64,000 bases of DNA from Diphasiastrum complanatum (lineage: Eukaryota; Streptophyta; Lycopodiopsida; Lycopodiales; Lycopodiaceae). The notes below the pieces were generated by a model. That model was not told the DNA's origin and searched no databases. It saw nothing but the letters and a program-made list of their open reading frames with translations. Location of the stretch: assembly GCA_029204225.1 (NCBI GenBank), contig CM055103.1, positions 40,123,323 to 40,187,322 on the forward strand. Reading direction: 5' to 3'. The translations under genes and the position numbers were made by a program. Position 1 is the stretch's first letter. Each line of letters opens with the position of its first letter. Below are positions 23,429 to 35,735 of the stretch, piece after piece.

Positions 23429-26400
23429 ATGACTAGTCTTTCAGAGAGCATGCTGAGTGAAGCCAGTCGGCTTGATGGCACTACTTTTAGTGTTTGGAAA
23501 TTCAAGATCAAGAACATTCTTGAGGGTAAAGAATGTTGGAAGCTTGTGACAGGTGAGGAGCTTGTTCCAACATAAGAACCTGAGCTCAAGGAATATATCA
23601 AGAGAGGGGAGAAGGCATGAGAATCATCAATATGTCTGTAAGGGATAATGTTATTCCTTTAGTTAGGTCAGCCAAAGGGCCTAAAGATGCATGGCACATT
23701 CTTTGTGCATTGTATGAAACAACAAATACAACTTGGCTTCTTTACCTGCAGAACTAGCTGTATACTCTTAGGATGGAGACAGGGGAGACAATCATTGATC
23801 ATCTTACTAAGATTCAGGATCTTAGATATCAGCTTTTTGTGCTCGGAGAGGATTGCTAACAAAGACTTGGTGCCAATAGTTCTGAATAGTTTTCATATGC
23901 TGATATATGTGAGGGACAAAATTCCTACCTATGAAGAGGTATATGGTCTCTTGTTGCATGAGGAGATGAGGAGAGTTAATCTCTCCAAGAGCATGCCTTT
24001 GCTTCTAAGAAGAAGCAAAATTCAGCCAAGGACAAGAAGAAAGGAAAAGGCAAAAACAAATGAGCACCACAAGTACTTGAGCAAGGAATGGAGAACTTGC
24101 AAATGTCAGAAGCACAATCCTCCTCAAATACCTTCTCCACACCTTGAAGGAAGGGAATTGCAATTACTGTGGTAAATCTGGACACTTTGCTTTTGAGTGC
24201 AGGAAGAAGCTTTCAAAGCAAAAGAAGGGCACAAAGAAGCAAGGAGGAAATGTTGTAGAGAGTGTTGCAGGAGATGAGCAGAATGACATAAAGCAAGCTG
24301 AGCTATTTTTTGTTGCATTGGCCTCATAAGCTACATCAGGTGGTTAGTACATTGACTCAGGTGCTTCAAAGCACATGACCCCTCATAGGGATTGGTTTGA
24401 TACCTTTGTAGGGACTGGTGATGGACAAGAGGTGTGCCTAGGTGACAACTCAACACACAAGGTCAAGGGAAAGGGCGCAGTTCTTGTAAAGCTTCCATCA
24501 GGAGAAGTCAAAGTCTTTAAGAATGTCTTATATGTACTAGGACTTGCTAAAAATCTTCTTTCAATAGGAGCTATCACTCAACAAATATTTGATGCTACTT
24601 CTTGTCTTGTATTGGATTTGAGTGATAATATGAAGGTTGTGGCCAAAGGATTGCAGGAAGATAATCTATACAGGTTGTACACTTCTATCCCTAGTCAGCA
24701 TGCCGATACATCAAGAGGAGGTGATGTGAATAGGCTGTGGCATGAGAGGTATGGAAATCTTGGCTACCAAAGTATGCAGGTGTTGAACCAACATCATATG
24801 GTGGAGGGGCTTCCGGTCATTAAGCCAAGCTCTTCAGTATGCGAGGCTTGCGCTATGGGAAAGCAACAAAGACAAAAGTTTCCCAAGGAAAGCACCACCA
24901 GGGCAGTAGGTATACTTGATTTGGTGCATTCAGATTTGTGGGGGCCAACCCAAACCAGATCTGTAGGGGGAGCATATTACTTCATGACCTTTATTGATGA
25001 CTTCTCACACAAGATTTGGATTTATTTCTTGAAGCAAAAATCTGAAACATTGAAGTACTTTATGCATTCCAAAGATGTGGTAGAAGAGCAAACATGAAAG
25101 AAGATAAATATGCTCAGGTCAGATGGTGGTGGAGAGTATATGAAGACGATATTTGTGGAATTTTGCAAGGCTAATGGAATCAAAAGGCAGCTTACAGCTC
25201 CTAGCCAAGAGAAAGAACCGAGCTATTGTGGAGTGTACAAGGTGCATGCTTAAGGCAAAGGGGTTGCCCAACTCTTTTTGGGGTGAGGCAATGCACACAG
25301 CGGTGTTTCTGTTGAATAGAAGTCCAACTAAAGTTGTGGAAGGCAAGACTTCAAAAGAGGCATTTAGTGGCATTAAGCCCAAGTTGGGCGCTTTGCGAGT
25401 GTTTGGTTGTACGAGATATGCCCATATTCCCAAGGATGACAGGAAGAAGTTGGATGCAAAATCAGCAAAATATATTTTCTTGGGATACAGTGAGGAAAAC
25501 AAAGCTTACCGACTTTACGATCTTAGTAGCAGGAAGAGGATTATGTCGAGATGTGATCTTTGAAGAGGATCAAACGCCTCCTGTGGAGGAACATGAGAAG
25601 GAGGGTATAGTGAGTTTGTGCCAATACTTGATGATCCACATCCACATATTAGGAGTCTCAGGATGATCATATGAGTTATTAGGAGGAAGAATTCGAGGAG
25701 ACTAGGAATCGGAAGGAAAGGGGCAAAGCTGTTGAGTCCTATTCACCATCTTCATCACCGACTGCAAGGAAGAAGTTTCCCAAGTGGTATTGACAAACTG
25801 TGCGAAATGGTTTGATATTGGGTGAGGGAGAAAGCAGCAATCCAGGGGCAAGGAGGTCTCAAAGGCAAGCCCAACAACATGGACAACATGAGACAAACTA
25901 TGCACTTATGACCACTATTTTGGATTCACAAGGTCCTCATACATTCGTTGAGGCAATAGATGAGAAGATATGGCAACAAGCCGTGCAAGAAGAGTATGAC
26001 TCCATCTGCAAGAATGATACATGGGACTTTGTGAAGCTACCAAAAGGAAAGCGTCCTATTGGGTGTAAATGGGTCTATAGGACCAAATACAAATCATATG
26101 GGAGCATCGAAAAGCATAAGGCTAGGCTGGTGGCCAAAGGCTATGCACAGCAGGAGGGTTTGGACTATGATGAGACATTTGCTCCTGTGGCTAAGATGAC
26201 GTCTATCAGGTTGGTTTTAGCATTGGCTGCATTTTATGATTGGGACGTCCATCAAATGGACGTAAAGAGTGCTTTTCTCAATAGACAGCTGGTTGAAGAA
26301 GTTTACATGGACCAGCCACAAAGGCTTTGAGGCTAAGGGCAAGGAAACTATGGTATGCAAGCTTAAGAAGGCCTTGTATGGTTTGAAACAGGCACCCAGG

Positions 26401-26760
26401 GCTTGGTATAGTCGAATTGACGACTATCTTGCCAAGGAGCAATTTATAAAGAGTCATTCGGATTGCAACTTGTATGTGAAGAAGGAAGATGGGAACATCA
26501 TCTTGATAGTTCTCTATGTGGATGGCTTGGTCATCACGGGTAACAATGGGAAGCTGATTGCAAAGATGAAGGCTCATTTATCAAATGAGTTTGAAATGAA
26601 GGATTTGGGTTTAATCCACTATTGCCTAGGCTTGGAGGTTTGGAAAAAGTTCTCATGCAAAGTATGCATGTGAAGTCTTGAACAGGTTCAACATGCAGGA
26701 TTGTAAACCCGTATCTACTCCCATTGATACTGGCAGAGTGCGAAAGTACTAGTGGCTTTA
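23429..26760 (+). mobile_element. Copia element without RNase H, nested in the gene A intron
   Basis: Same strand as gene A. Gag opens MTSLSESMLSEASRLDG at 23429. The zinc knuckle CNYCGKSGHFAFEC is near 24156, and the protease DSGASKHMTP near 24355. GAG-pre-integrase LWHERYGNLGY is near 24737, then CEACAMGKQQRQKFP. The integrase core (HSDLWGP, FIDDFSH) runs to about 25095 and its C-terminal part to 25563. RT at 25800-26640 has VKSAFLNRQ, LYGLKQAPRAWY and YVDG in place of YVDD, so one catalytic Asp is lost. The element stops near 26750 before RNase H. Stops and frameshifts are present, and LTRs were not resolved. Confidence 0.85.
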
Positions 26761-29700
26761 TGGGCTCAACAAGAGTCTCATCGCCTACAAGATTATTTGA
26801 CACATCCAAACTTTTGTGTAACTGGATTAAAGAAAAATGAGATGGGTCCCTTGTGGTAGGCCTATCTCATAAGCAACCTCACCAACTCTCTTAGTATCGT
26901 GTAAGGACCACCTCGTTTTGGGCAATCAACTCAACTACCGTACAAATTTGTGCCCCTTTTGTGTCTTGGGAGGATTCCACTACAAAACTCACCGAGGTAC
27001 TCTTCCATTTTCAAAATGAGATCTCCAACAGAAGTAAAAAGCTGCTCGCTTTCAGACTCTACCTTTTTCACTTGGTAATGTGATCAAATAATTTACTTCC
27101 TTTTTAGTACATAGTTCTTGGACGATTAGGACAATCAGAAAGAATTTGGCGGCTATTGTCTTGAACTGCAGTTTTCGACAAATTCATCTCCTTCAAAAAT
27201 CACTATTGATCACCAATTGCAAGTGTAGACAAAGCCCTTCCAGCCATGTAGTTGAGTTCTCTTACAAAGAGCCCAAGCATTTCAATGAACAAAAGTTCTC
27301 AAATAAGTGTTCTAATTCCTTTTTATAATCTGGGGAATTGCAAAGAAACTTTTTAGGAAACCCTAATTCATAATTCGAATCACAAGGGTGACACCACACT
27401 TTTGGAAGGAAGTAGTGCACCCAATTGCTAGCTGCCCTCAATTGTATGTCCTTGACCCCGGAACACTAAAAAACATCGCCCTCCATGTGAGCTAAAAAAG
27501 AAAGACGTAATGATATGAAAACTTCAACTAATGTAGTTGCTGCAAGAAGGTCTTTTGCAACCACAATGATGCTTAGAAATTAGGAAGTCTTCAAGGTCGA
27601 ATTGGAGTTCATTCAAGAACGTTCATCATAGTATCCATGGAGTTGGGGGGGTTAAATATGGGAGGATTTTTTCTTACTAGGAATGTGGCGCAAATGGCCT
27701 TTTAAACACTAATAAGTATCTTGATGGTGTCCACATTATTGTTTAGTGTCATGATGCAAGGTTTATTTTTCTTTTAATTCTATGAGTGTATGATTGCTAA
27801 TGCCTTTTCATTTGTATCCAACACACATCTTTCCTTAACATGATATGCTTAGTAGAGTTGATGATCACAGACTTAGGGACCAGACTGAAACTTCAGTGTT
27901 GTAAGTTCTGTTTGGTGTGCAAGGTAATTTTCTGGGTTTTGTAACAATATATTAACGTAGTCCACCTTCATCAGGAATATCTGGAACCTATCTTTTGTGC
28001 CAAATGAAAAGTTTCTAATTGTATGAATAATGCTGAGCAAAGCAAGAGCAAATTCAAATCAGATTTGTGGCAATGTAGCATTATGTGTAAGATTTATCAT
28101 GAAGAAAAAGCTATGTATGATTGGAAAAAACATATTGATACGTTTGTTAATGTGGTTGGTACTTAGTTGATGGTAGCTGTTTTAATTTCTATATTAGAGA
28201 GTTGTATGCCCTCATTCCAGTTGCGGTACATTATGATATTATTGCCTATTGAGTTTTTATAAGTTCTCTATTCAATGAATTCTTCTCAATAACTAACTGG
28301 CTCACAAAAGTTTTTTGCTTGCCTTTCTTCTTCACTTGGTGAAACTTCGACATGGAAAGAATATTTTGATGATTGACATGAATCATAAAGTAAAGATAAA
28401 CAAGTAGGTAGGGTTCTCTGCAAATGCAAAGAGAATATTCTCTGGTCACTTCGAGTGTGAAATCTTACATGCTCATCATTCTGAGATCGCATGTATGTAT
28501 GAATGTTGGTTCTTAGACCAGCTAGAGGAGGTTTTAGGATTAATATCTGTTTGAACATAGTACTTGTCACCATGGTTTGCATCTTCAAGCCTCAAGATGG
28601 TGCTAATGAGGCTGGTTATCTGGATGACTAACTCTTTCTACTACTGATGACCGAAAGCCTCATACATAGGTTCTTCATAGGATATGATGTTCTCATGAAG
28701 TCATGCTCATCATGGCATTTTATCAAGAGCTAGGCTTCTTAGCATGTGGTCTTGCAGATTAGAATTTACAATTGAGCGATGGCCGTGGTCCATGGTTGAG
28801 GAGTGAATGCCACAGACATGAGATTTCTTTATAAGGTCGTGATGTTAACGTATAGTTGCAGCCTTTTAGGGGGGAGGAGAAAGGAACAAATTTTAGCCCT
28901 TGTGAATCTGCAGCGAGTCACGAGTGGAAGTAGCTGATGCTCTTATGTAGCAATTGTAAAGGCCATGGGATCATATTTTTTGGGAAGGGAGTGATGACAA
29001 TGTATAGTCATGGCCTTTTAGGCAGGAGAAAGCTAGATCTTTAGCATCTGCTCTTGTGAATCCAGTGATGCACGACTGGAAGTAGCCGATACTCTCTCAC
29101 AATCGCGAGTAAAACTATATTCTTGAAACTTGTGCTTGCTGGTGTATGAAACCTAATGTGAACTTATCTGTATTAAGACTGTATGTTCTCGTGAGTATTG
29201 TATGAAAATGAGAATCGACGTGAACATCTCTAACATGACACAGTTGATGGTTGAAGTTGCGGACTGTCAGCTTCTACCGTGTCAAGCTACTACGAGAAAT
29301 CAGAATGTTCACGTGATAGATCACATTGAATTTCAGTGATCATGTTGCTTTTGTTGTCTTTTGGTTGGCTTGATTGGTGCCACAACCATGCTGTCTCAAC
29401 GCCATGGTCAGGTGCATCAAAAGCATGGATATCTGGGATTTCATCTCGAAACAGCGAGTGTATGTTATGTTTATTTGTCTCTGGCATGGTCTTCCTGTCC
29501 TTCCTATCATGGTGTGGCCAGGTTTATCCTAAGTTTTCAGCATATTTGGTCCAGTTCAAGTTTTGGCGTATATGGAGGGATCACATATATGTAATATGTC
29601 TTTTGGCAGTTGACTGGTCTTTGGCTGATCTTTAACTTCATCGAATGCTTTACAAAGGCTTTTTGATAAATATCGTATTTATCAATGACCTAGAGTCATG

Positions 29701-30049
29701 ACAATACGGAAAACTTTGTATATCTATCTTCCTATTTTGCCTTGGAGTATGGTGTTAAAAGGCATGTGAGACTCGAGCCATTTGATACATATCACCGTAA
29801 TCCATCACCTACAGTCATGACAATAAGCAAAACTATGTATGTCTAGCTTCCTACATCGCCTTCCATAATGCATATCTTCTCCTTGGAGTATGATGATGAA
29901 GGCATGTACGACTTGAGCCACTTGTTGCATGATAATGTGGCTGATGAGTGGCACACCATGCCAGACTTTTTTATGCTGAGGATCAATATTTTGTTTTCTT
30001 CATGCGGCCTTTCACTTCTATAATTGTTTATACCGTACGCCTTTTGCAG

Positions 30050-31285
30050 AGACTGAAACAAAGAGACACAGGTCACAAGAAGAAGGCCTCACGAGCATCT
30101 CCAGTAACACTTCGCCACGATAATACGAAGAGTAAAGGTCTACGAGCTCGTGGCCAAAAGGAGAAGGGATGGTGCTCTCTTTGTCAAGTTGATTGCAACA
30201 CCGAAGAGATGCTTGGACGACATTTGGATGGGAAAAAACACAAATCTCGGGTGGAGGCTGAGACACAGAAAAAGGAGTTGTCAAAGAAGCCAGAAAATAT
30301 TGAGGCTAACAAAGGGGAAAAGGTGACCGAAGGTGACGAGGTGGGAAAGATGCTGACCGAAGAACAAGTGGAAAAGGATGGAGCAACAGCCAACTTGGAG
30401 GCAAAGAAGGCAAATAAGGGGAAAGTGAACGCAAAGGTGAACACACGTAAAAAGAACTCAAAATTTAGTAAACCTGGCTCAAAAGCTGATGCAAGTAGTG
30501 CAGAAGTGAATGATAAGGGAGTTGTAAATGAAACAGTTGAAAAGCTGGAAAAGGTGGAGACAGAGGCTACAAGTGACAAAGTTGAGATTCCAGTGAAGGA
30601 CTTAGGTTCTGAAGAAGAGCTTCAGGATGTTGAGGTTGAGACTATTGAGAAGGTGAGAGAAGAAAAGGGTGATGAAGTCACCAAGCTTGAACAGATTGAA
30701 GAACTAGTAGAAGCAAACGTGGCTTCAAAACTCGAAGAAGGTGATGCTAAGTTTCAAGTTTCTGAAGTCATGGAGGAAGCAGCAGTTAACACTGAAAATG
30801 TAGCAAAAACACTTGTCGGAGATTTTGACATGGTGAAAGATGAACAAGAAGTCATTGCATCAGTTCTTATATTGGAAGACAAGGCAAGTGGGACTGAAAT
30901 TGTGAAGGAAGTGAACAATGGAAATCCTGAAACCAAAGCTCTTTCAAACCAGAATATCCTGACTGGTATTGCAGCTCAAAGCCAGGGGAAGAAGTCGGTT
31001 TTGGGAAAAAGAAACCTTGAAATTGATGGGGAGCCTCCTTCAGCAAAGAAGACCCGGCAACTGAAAAAGAAGGGGGCTGGTACGTCTCCCTCTGTTCAGA
31101 CCGAAACAGTTAGGTGTGAAGTTTGCAAAGTGACTTGTCGAAATGCTACCGTCTACGAGACACATCTTAAAGGGGAGAAGCACACAGAGAGACTTAAGAA
31201 GGTTCAGACTCCTACAAGTAAAACTGGAAAGACCACAAAACTTGTTGATAACAAGGTGGCTGAAGAAGCTCCCAACACTGGCTAA
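30050..31285 (+). CDS. Gene A terminal exon: two U1-type zinc fingers, Lys/Glu-rich
   Basis: The acceptor TTTTGCAG at 30042-30049 follows a pyrimidine-rich stretch, and the exon opens in phase 0 (RLKQRDTGHKKK). Zinc finger 1 (WCSLCQVDCNTEEML, about 30170-30253) and zinc finger 2 (CEVCKVTCRNATVYE, about 31115-31185) both fit CX2CX12HX5H, the U1/matrin/JAZ-like spacing associated with RNA or double-stranded-RNA binding. Between them lie about 290 residues rich in Lys, Glu and Val, and a basic KKTRQLKKK cluster that may be a nuclear signal. The stop TAA is at 31283. The frame stays open upstream to 29948, but that part is intronic in sequence and has no start context. Joined to exon 1 the product would be about 699 aa. 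A nuclear RNA-binding role is inference. Confidence 0.75.
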   Translation, partial: RLKQRDTGHKKKASRASPVTLRHDNTKSKGLRARGQKEKGWCSLCQVDCNTEEMLGRHLDGKKHKSRVEAETQKKELSKKPENIEANKGEKVTEGDEVGKMLTEEQVEKDGATANLEAKKANKGKVNAKVNTRKKNSKFSKPGSKADASSAEVNDKGVVNETVEKLEKVETEATSDKVEIPVKDLGSEEELQDVEVETIEKVREEKGDEVTKLEQIEELVEANVASKLEEGDAKFQVSEVMEEAAVNTENVAKTLVGDFDMVKDEQEVIASVLILEDKASGTEIVKEVNNGNPETKALSNQNILTGIAAQSQGKKSVLGKRNLEIDGEPPSAKKTRQLKKKGAGTSPSVQTETVRCEVCKVTCRNATVYETHLKGEKHTERLKKVQTPTSKTGKTTKLVDNKVAEEAPNTG

Positions 31286-33400
31286 GTAGCTTGACGTACT
31301 CGTTTGAGGTTGATGTAGATGTTTTAGTTTCTTTAAGAACGCCCAGCTAGCCTTTGATGGCCCTATGATTTTGACTATGGAAAGCCATTAGGAAGCTGGA
31401 GCGTTTTTAGATGCTCCTTTCATGTCTAGCTTCTCTCTATTTTAGTTGAACTCATTCTTAAGTTTCGGATTCTTAGGATGAACACTGCAGCTACGTAGGA
31501 ACAATTTCTCTTTGAGCTTCACATTATCTCCAAATATGAGGCTGTTATTTTACTTTTTTAGTTCGGATTTAAAGAGGCATGCCATAATTTCAATGATATA
31601 AAGTGTTTCGATAGCTTGATTGTTTGTTTTTGATTGATGAGACCAGGAGCACTTGTCCCCATCTAAGAATTCAGGGTCAGTATTCAAGAGGATGCCTATT
31701 TTGGATGCTTTTCGGGTGTCGGTTATATCTGTTCCTCTTGCAAAGCTTTCAAATTTTGCCCTTCACCACTTTTTAAGATGGGATTTTGGTACAGGCTGAA
31801 ATCATTTAGTATTACAATCTTCTGCTGTAGTAATGCCTGTATCCTATACCTCTTGTGTATGCCTGTATCCTATACCTCTTCTTGTGTCATCCTAGATCAT
31901 CCTCCAATGGGCCTGGGTCCAAGGTTGGATTTGAGTCTTGCTTGTTATTGTAGATTCTTAAGAGTATGCTGAATGTATATATCTATTTTTTCTGGATTTG
32001 GAAATGACCATCTACTGCAAAGTTTTCAAGCTAGAAGCAGTTTCTTGTCATGTCCATAATGGTGTGATGTGTTTATGTTGCTGATCAGCTATCATTTTTG
32101 GATGTCATGAATAGTGTAGTGGTTACTGAGCTTGACAACATATAAAATTTCTGGAAGAGCCTACATGCTATGTCGACCTGCATCTTAAAAATCTGCCTAG
32201 GGTATCCAAGTCCATAGGTCAGGTCTTAGACGTGGTTTTTAATTTGCTGATGGAAGATGTGCTTCATCTAAATTAGCAATGACACTAGTCAGAGGTGGTA
32301 ATTTTCTTGAGAAAAAATCCAATAAATGGGTCCCCAGTTACACGTGTCATGGTGGGCCTTGCTAGAAGATAATTAGACCCAGTTAGGTAGAAGTAATTGA
32401 TTGGTGCTAGATTCAATAAACTATAAATAGCTTAGAGTGAATATAGAATTATTTTTCTAATTTAAGTTTGCGAGTGTTTCGAGTGTTGTAACTCTGATAC
32501 ATGGTTTGATCGTTTTGATTTACTATCATTGTTTTTTATAATGCAAATTCGTTTCATACTAATTTGGTTGTTTTTCAGCATATATGTGAAATTTGTGGAT
32601 GTTTTTTGAAATTTCCTTAAGTTTCTTGAATGTTCACAGTTTTCTATTTAAATTTGATGCTAAATTGTTGTAATATTGCATGCAAACGATTCTTAGAATG
32701 TGAGTCGAATGTTTTCTTAAATTGCGGTTCAAACCTTGAATCAGTTTGTATTGGCAGTGGTTTGAACTAATTTGATTCAAGTATGAAAATTCATTTAGGG
32801 CAAACAAAAGTTTTTTGTTTAATTTTTTTTAATGGAAATCTGATCAATTTCAAATATAATATTTACAAAATCACTGCACAAACCTTCCTTTTATATCTGT
32901 TCTAGGCCAAAGCAAAAATCTGGTTTGATTAAAGTAGAACCTTCACCAGATCGATGCCTAGGTGGTAGAGCTCTCTTATATATAATATTCATTTGAGTTA
33001 TCATATTTTGTAAGGGCCTATGTTTAGGTGTTTGATGGTATATTTGTATTGTTAAAGGGCCCAAATCAGGGCTAGGGGTATGAGTGTGAGCATTGACGTA
33101 TCTATTGTCAACTTGCTACGACATTTCGGACCAATCTATCAAAGGGATGTATGTGTGAACAATTTAAGCATTTCCAACAAACAAAAAAGATAAATGAAGA
33201 ACTAGCCCATAAATACACACGAGTGTTTCCAAAGACAAGGGGGAGCAGATTGAATTTTGAGCATCTTTATAGTAGTAAAAGTCACCTTCGCCTGCGGTGA
33301 ACTAGTAGATATATGTAAGCCCAATTAAGGAAATGTGAGATGATATAGGACCCTAAAAAACAAGTACAAAGTCATGCTAACATTTTTTGTAGGTTTGTGC
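31286..33400. other. Gene A 3' flank and AT-rich spacer
   Basis: It contains a 26-bp tandem duplication (units at 31833 and 31859, ATGCCTGTATCCTATACCTC) and a TATA-like CTATAAATAG near 32410 with no gene after it, perhaps an LTR promoter remnant. No coding sequence was recognised. Confidence 0.4.
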
Positions 33401-33409
33401 AAGAAGGGA

Positions 33410-33830
33410 TGAGCACAATTTCTATTTCCCTCTCTACTAACAAGAATATGAATTTAAGAACTTTTTTAGTGTGATTCAAATGCTTTGACAAGGGATTCAA
33501 AGTGGAGTTTTATGGTGATGTTTGTTTGATCAGAAGGAAGATGAATTAATTGCAAAAGAGAAGAGGCAAGGTGAGTTGTTCAAACTTGATGCTTGTGTTA
33601 TTGCTAACCAATTTGGATGTATGACAAAGGAGCAATTGTCAATGCAAGAGGTATGGCACAAGAGAGTGGGACATCTCAACTACAAGTCATTGGAGGTGAT
33701 GACAAAAAGGCAACTTCTTTTTAGTCTTCTCAACTCTTTAACAAGCTCGAATCATGTTTGTGAGCAATGTGCTTTATTAAAGTCACATAGTTTACCTTAC
33801 ATATCCCAAGGCAACTCTAACCCTAATTAA
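33410..33830 (+). mobile_element. Copia remnant: GAG-pre-integrase
   Basis: The frame at 33522-33830 contains VWHKRVGHLNYKSLEVM and CEQCALLKSHSLPY, the HHCC zinc-binding segment before integrase. The preceding 100 bp reads as the protease-integrase linker only with frame changes. Confidence 0.75.
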
Positions 33831-35713
33831 TAAGTGAGAGGGCTTTGTCACCCTGCGTTTGTAAGTCCAACCTGATGATCACATAGTTATTTGATTAAGT
33901 TACAAGTTAATAAAAGGACTTTTAAGCCTTTTTGCGAGACTTCTAATGTCGCAGGGCCCAAAAGTCAGTTAGTGAATAAAATAGGGGTTCCCACCAAAAT
34001 TCGATTTCAAATTGGATTCCTCCAATTAATGAATGAGTTTTCACTCTTTTTTTAAATTTGAATAGTTAGGGAGGTAGAAAATGGCCATTAGGAATTGAGG
34101 CCAAGACCCTCCAATCCTCTATATAAGTGGTAGTTTCGAATCATTGTACATGTTTTATCTTCATTTCAATACAAGCAGGTTGGCCCTCTTATGGAAGGAT
34201 CAAGAATGTCTTTGCTCTCTATCTCCCTTTCTCTATCTCTCATGCTTTCTTTGTGTTTGCTGATTATTAAATTTGATGTTTATTGGGATTGAATGTTCTT
34301 ATGCTTTTTGTGAGAGACAAGATGTTGACAGATCCTCTGCTTGGGAGGATATGTTTACTGATTCTTTGTTTACTTCTTAGTTTCAGAACCATTTCCTGTC
34401 TGCTACCAAGCTCGTTTGGGCATTACTTGGTTGTTTTCTTATTTGTTACAATGCCCAGGCCAGGCAGAAATGGACTGAATATCTTTGTAGTATGGTCCTG
34501 CTGTCCGTCAGAGGACACTCAGGGTCATTCTCTCTTGGAAGCACTCACATTCAAACAAAGATGCAAGCCATGAACATTCATTTACAGATAAGCATGCAAC
34601 CCAAATGAACATTCAATAGTTTCTACAGTTTTTTACTCTAAAAACGAACTGAATCAGATCCTACACATTATTAAAACTGAGCTACACTTGGATTAATTCA
34701 CAAAGCTGAAACAAGAACTATCTACAACATTTTAGAAGTTCAAGAATCAAGAAACCAATCAGTCTTGATTTTTGGACATCCCAAGAACGTCAAGAACTTG
34801 AATGTTGGAGGATATGCAAGATTGTTACCACATTTCTAGCCTATTTAGTTTACTTGAATGCTGGTTTTTACATTAATTCACAAACAAGAAATGAAAACCA
34901 ATCCACAACTAGGAAAGCAAGAAAATTAATCCACTCTAAGGTCCACAACCACACACAATATGAATGGAAGGGCATGATCATAGGGGCATCACTCAAGAAA
35001 ACCATCATGATCAGGAAGCTTAGTGTAGCATCAAACTCATAGAAAATCTTTTTATTAAGCATGGAGTAGATACAATACAAAAAGCTCCTCTTCACAGAGA
35101 GGGAGTATTTTAAATAAGCAAGAGAGCTCCTTAGGTGACATCCTAGTGAAATTTTCACATTTCACAAATTACAAGTGGAATAATGCTCTCCACTAGAGGT
35201 CACCATCAGAAGGTGGCTCACTCTACTTTCTTTAAGAGGGGTCTACTTGCATGTATTACATTTGTCTAGAAATACTAGTTCTTACATGGTCATTCCATCT
35301 TTCGGAATTCACCATGAGGCTTACACAGTTCTTGCTTGTTATTCCTAACTAGCATTTTTCGGTTGTCATACTCGGCTCTCAGTCTTCATTAGTCTCGTCT
35401 TCTCAGAGACCTCCTCGGTCTAAGGTGAGAGGTGCTCTTGAGTTGCTCTGTCCGAGTATCTTGGGGATTCATCAAAATCAGCCAACTCAAGATGAGAGAG
35501 AAGAGCGAGTTTCTATCTTTGTGGATTAGGGTTAATGGATTTAGTGTTAATGCTAGTGTTAATGGATCTTAGTGTTAGTGTGCACATGCTGGATTATGAA
35601 ATATGCTATCGCTCTCATGGGAACGAACCTTCGCGTGACAACTAACCTCGTCTCCTTGATGCTTGTGTGCTTGGATCTAGGGTTGAGGCTAGGATAGGAA
35701 ATAGTCCACTACA
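33831..35713 (+). other. Probable LTR/flank of a Ty3-type element
   Basis: No host gene seen. A TATA-like CTATATAAG lies near 34116. The stretch ends at ACA (35711-35713) just before a Tat/Athila-type primer-binding site, so at least its 3' part should be an LTR. I could not find the 5' LTR end or a second LTR copy. Confidence 0.4.
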
Positions 35714-35715
35714 AT

Positions 35716-35735
35716 TTTGGTGCCATTGCTGGGGA
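35716..35735 (+). other. Tat/Athila-type primer-binding site
   Basis: TTTGGTGCCATTGCTGGGGA closely matches the TTGGCGCCGTTGCCGGGGA class of primer-binding site used by plant Tat and Athila Ty3 elements. The differences are C-to-T changes. Confidence 0.7.

Larger units (their letters stand above)
20918..30049 (+). other. Proposed 9.1-kb intron of gene A
   Basis: It runs from GTGAGT at 20918 to the acceptor TTTTGCAG at 30049. It is AT-rich apart from a nested Copia copy at 23.4-26.8 kb. No other exon could be placed with confidence. The stretches 21.1-22.7, 26.8-28.2 and 28.5-29.9 kb hold no recognisable genes or elements. Unseen small exons remain possible. Confidence 0.5.

Noticed and set aside
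29948-30049. Upstream extension of the zinc-finger frame to an ATG at 29948
   Set aside because: The segment has intron-like composition and ends in a good acceptor. The encoded residues show no conservation pattern, so the exon is placed from 30050.
30184-30579. Minus-strand Ser/Phe-rich frame
   Set aside because: It is the complement of the Lys/Glu-rich part of the zinc-finger exon.
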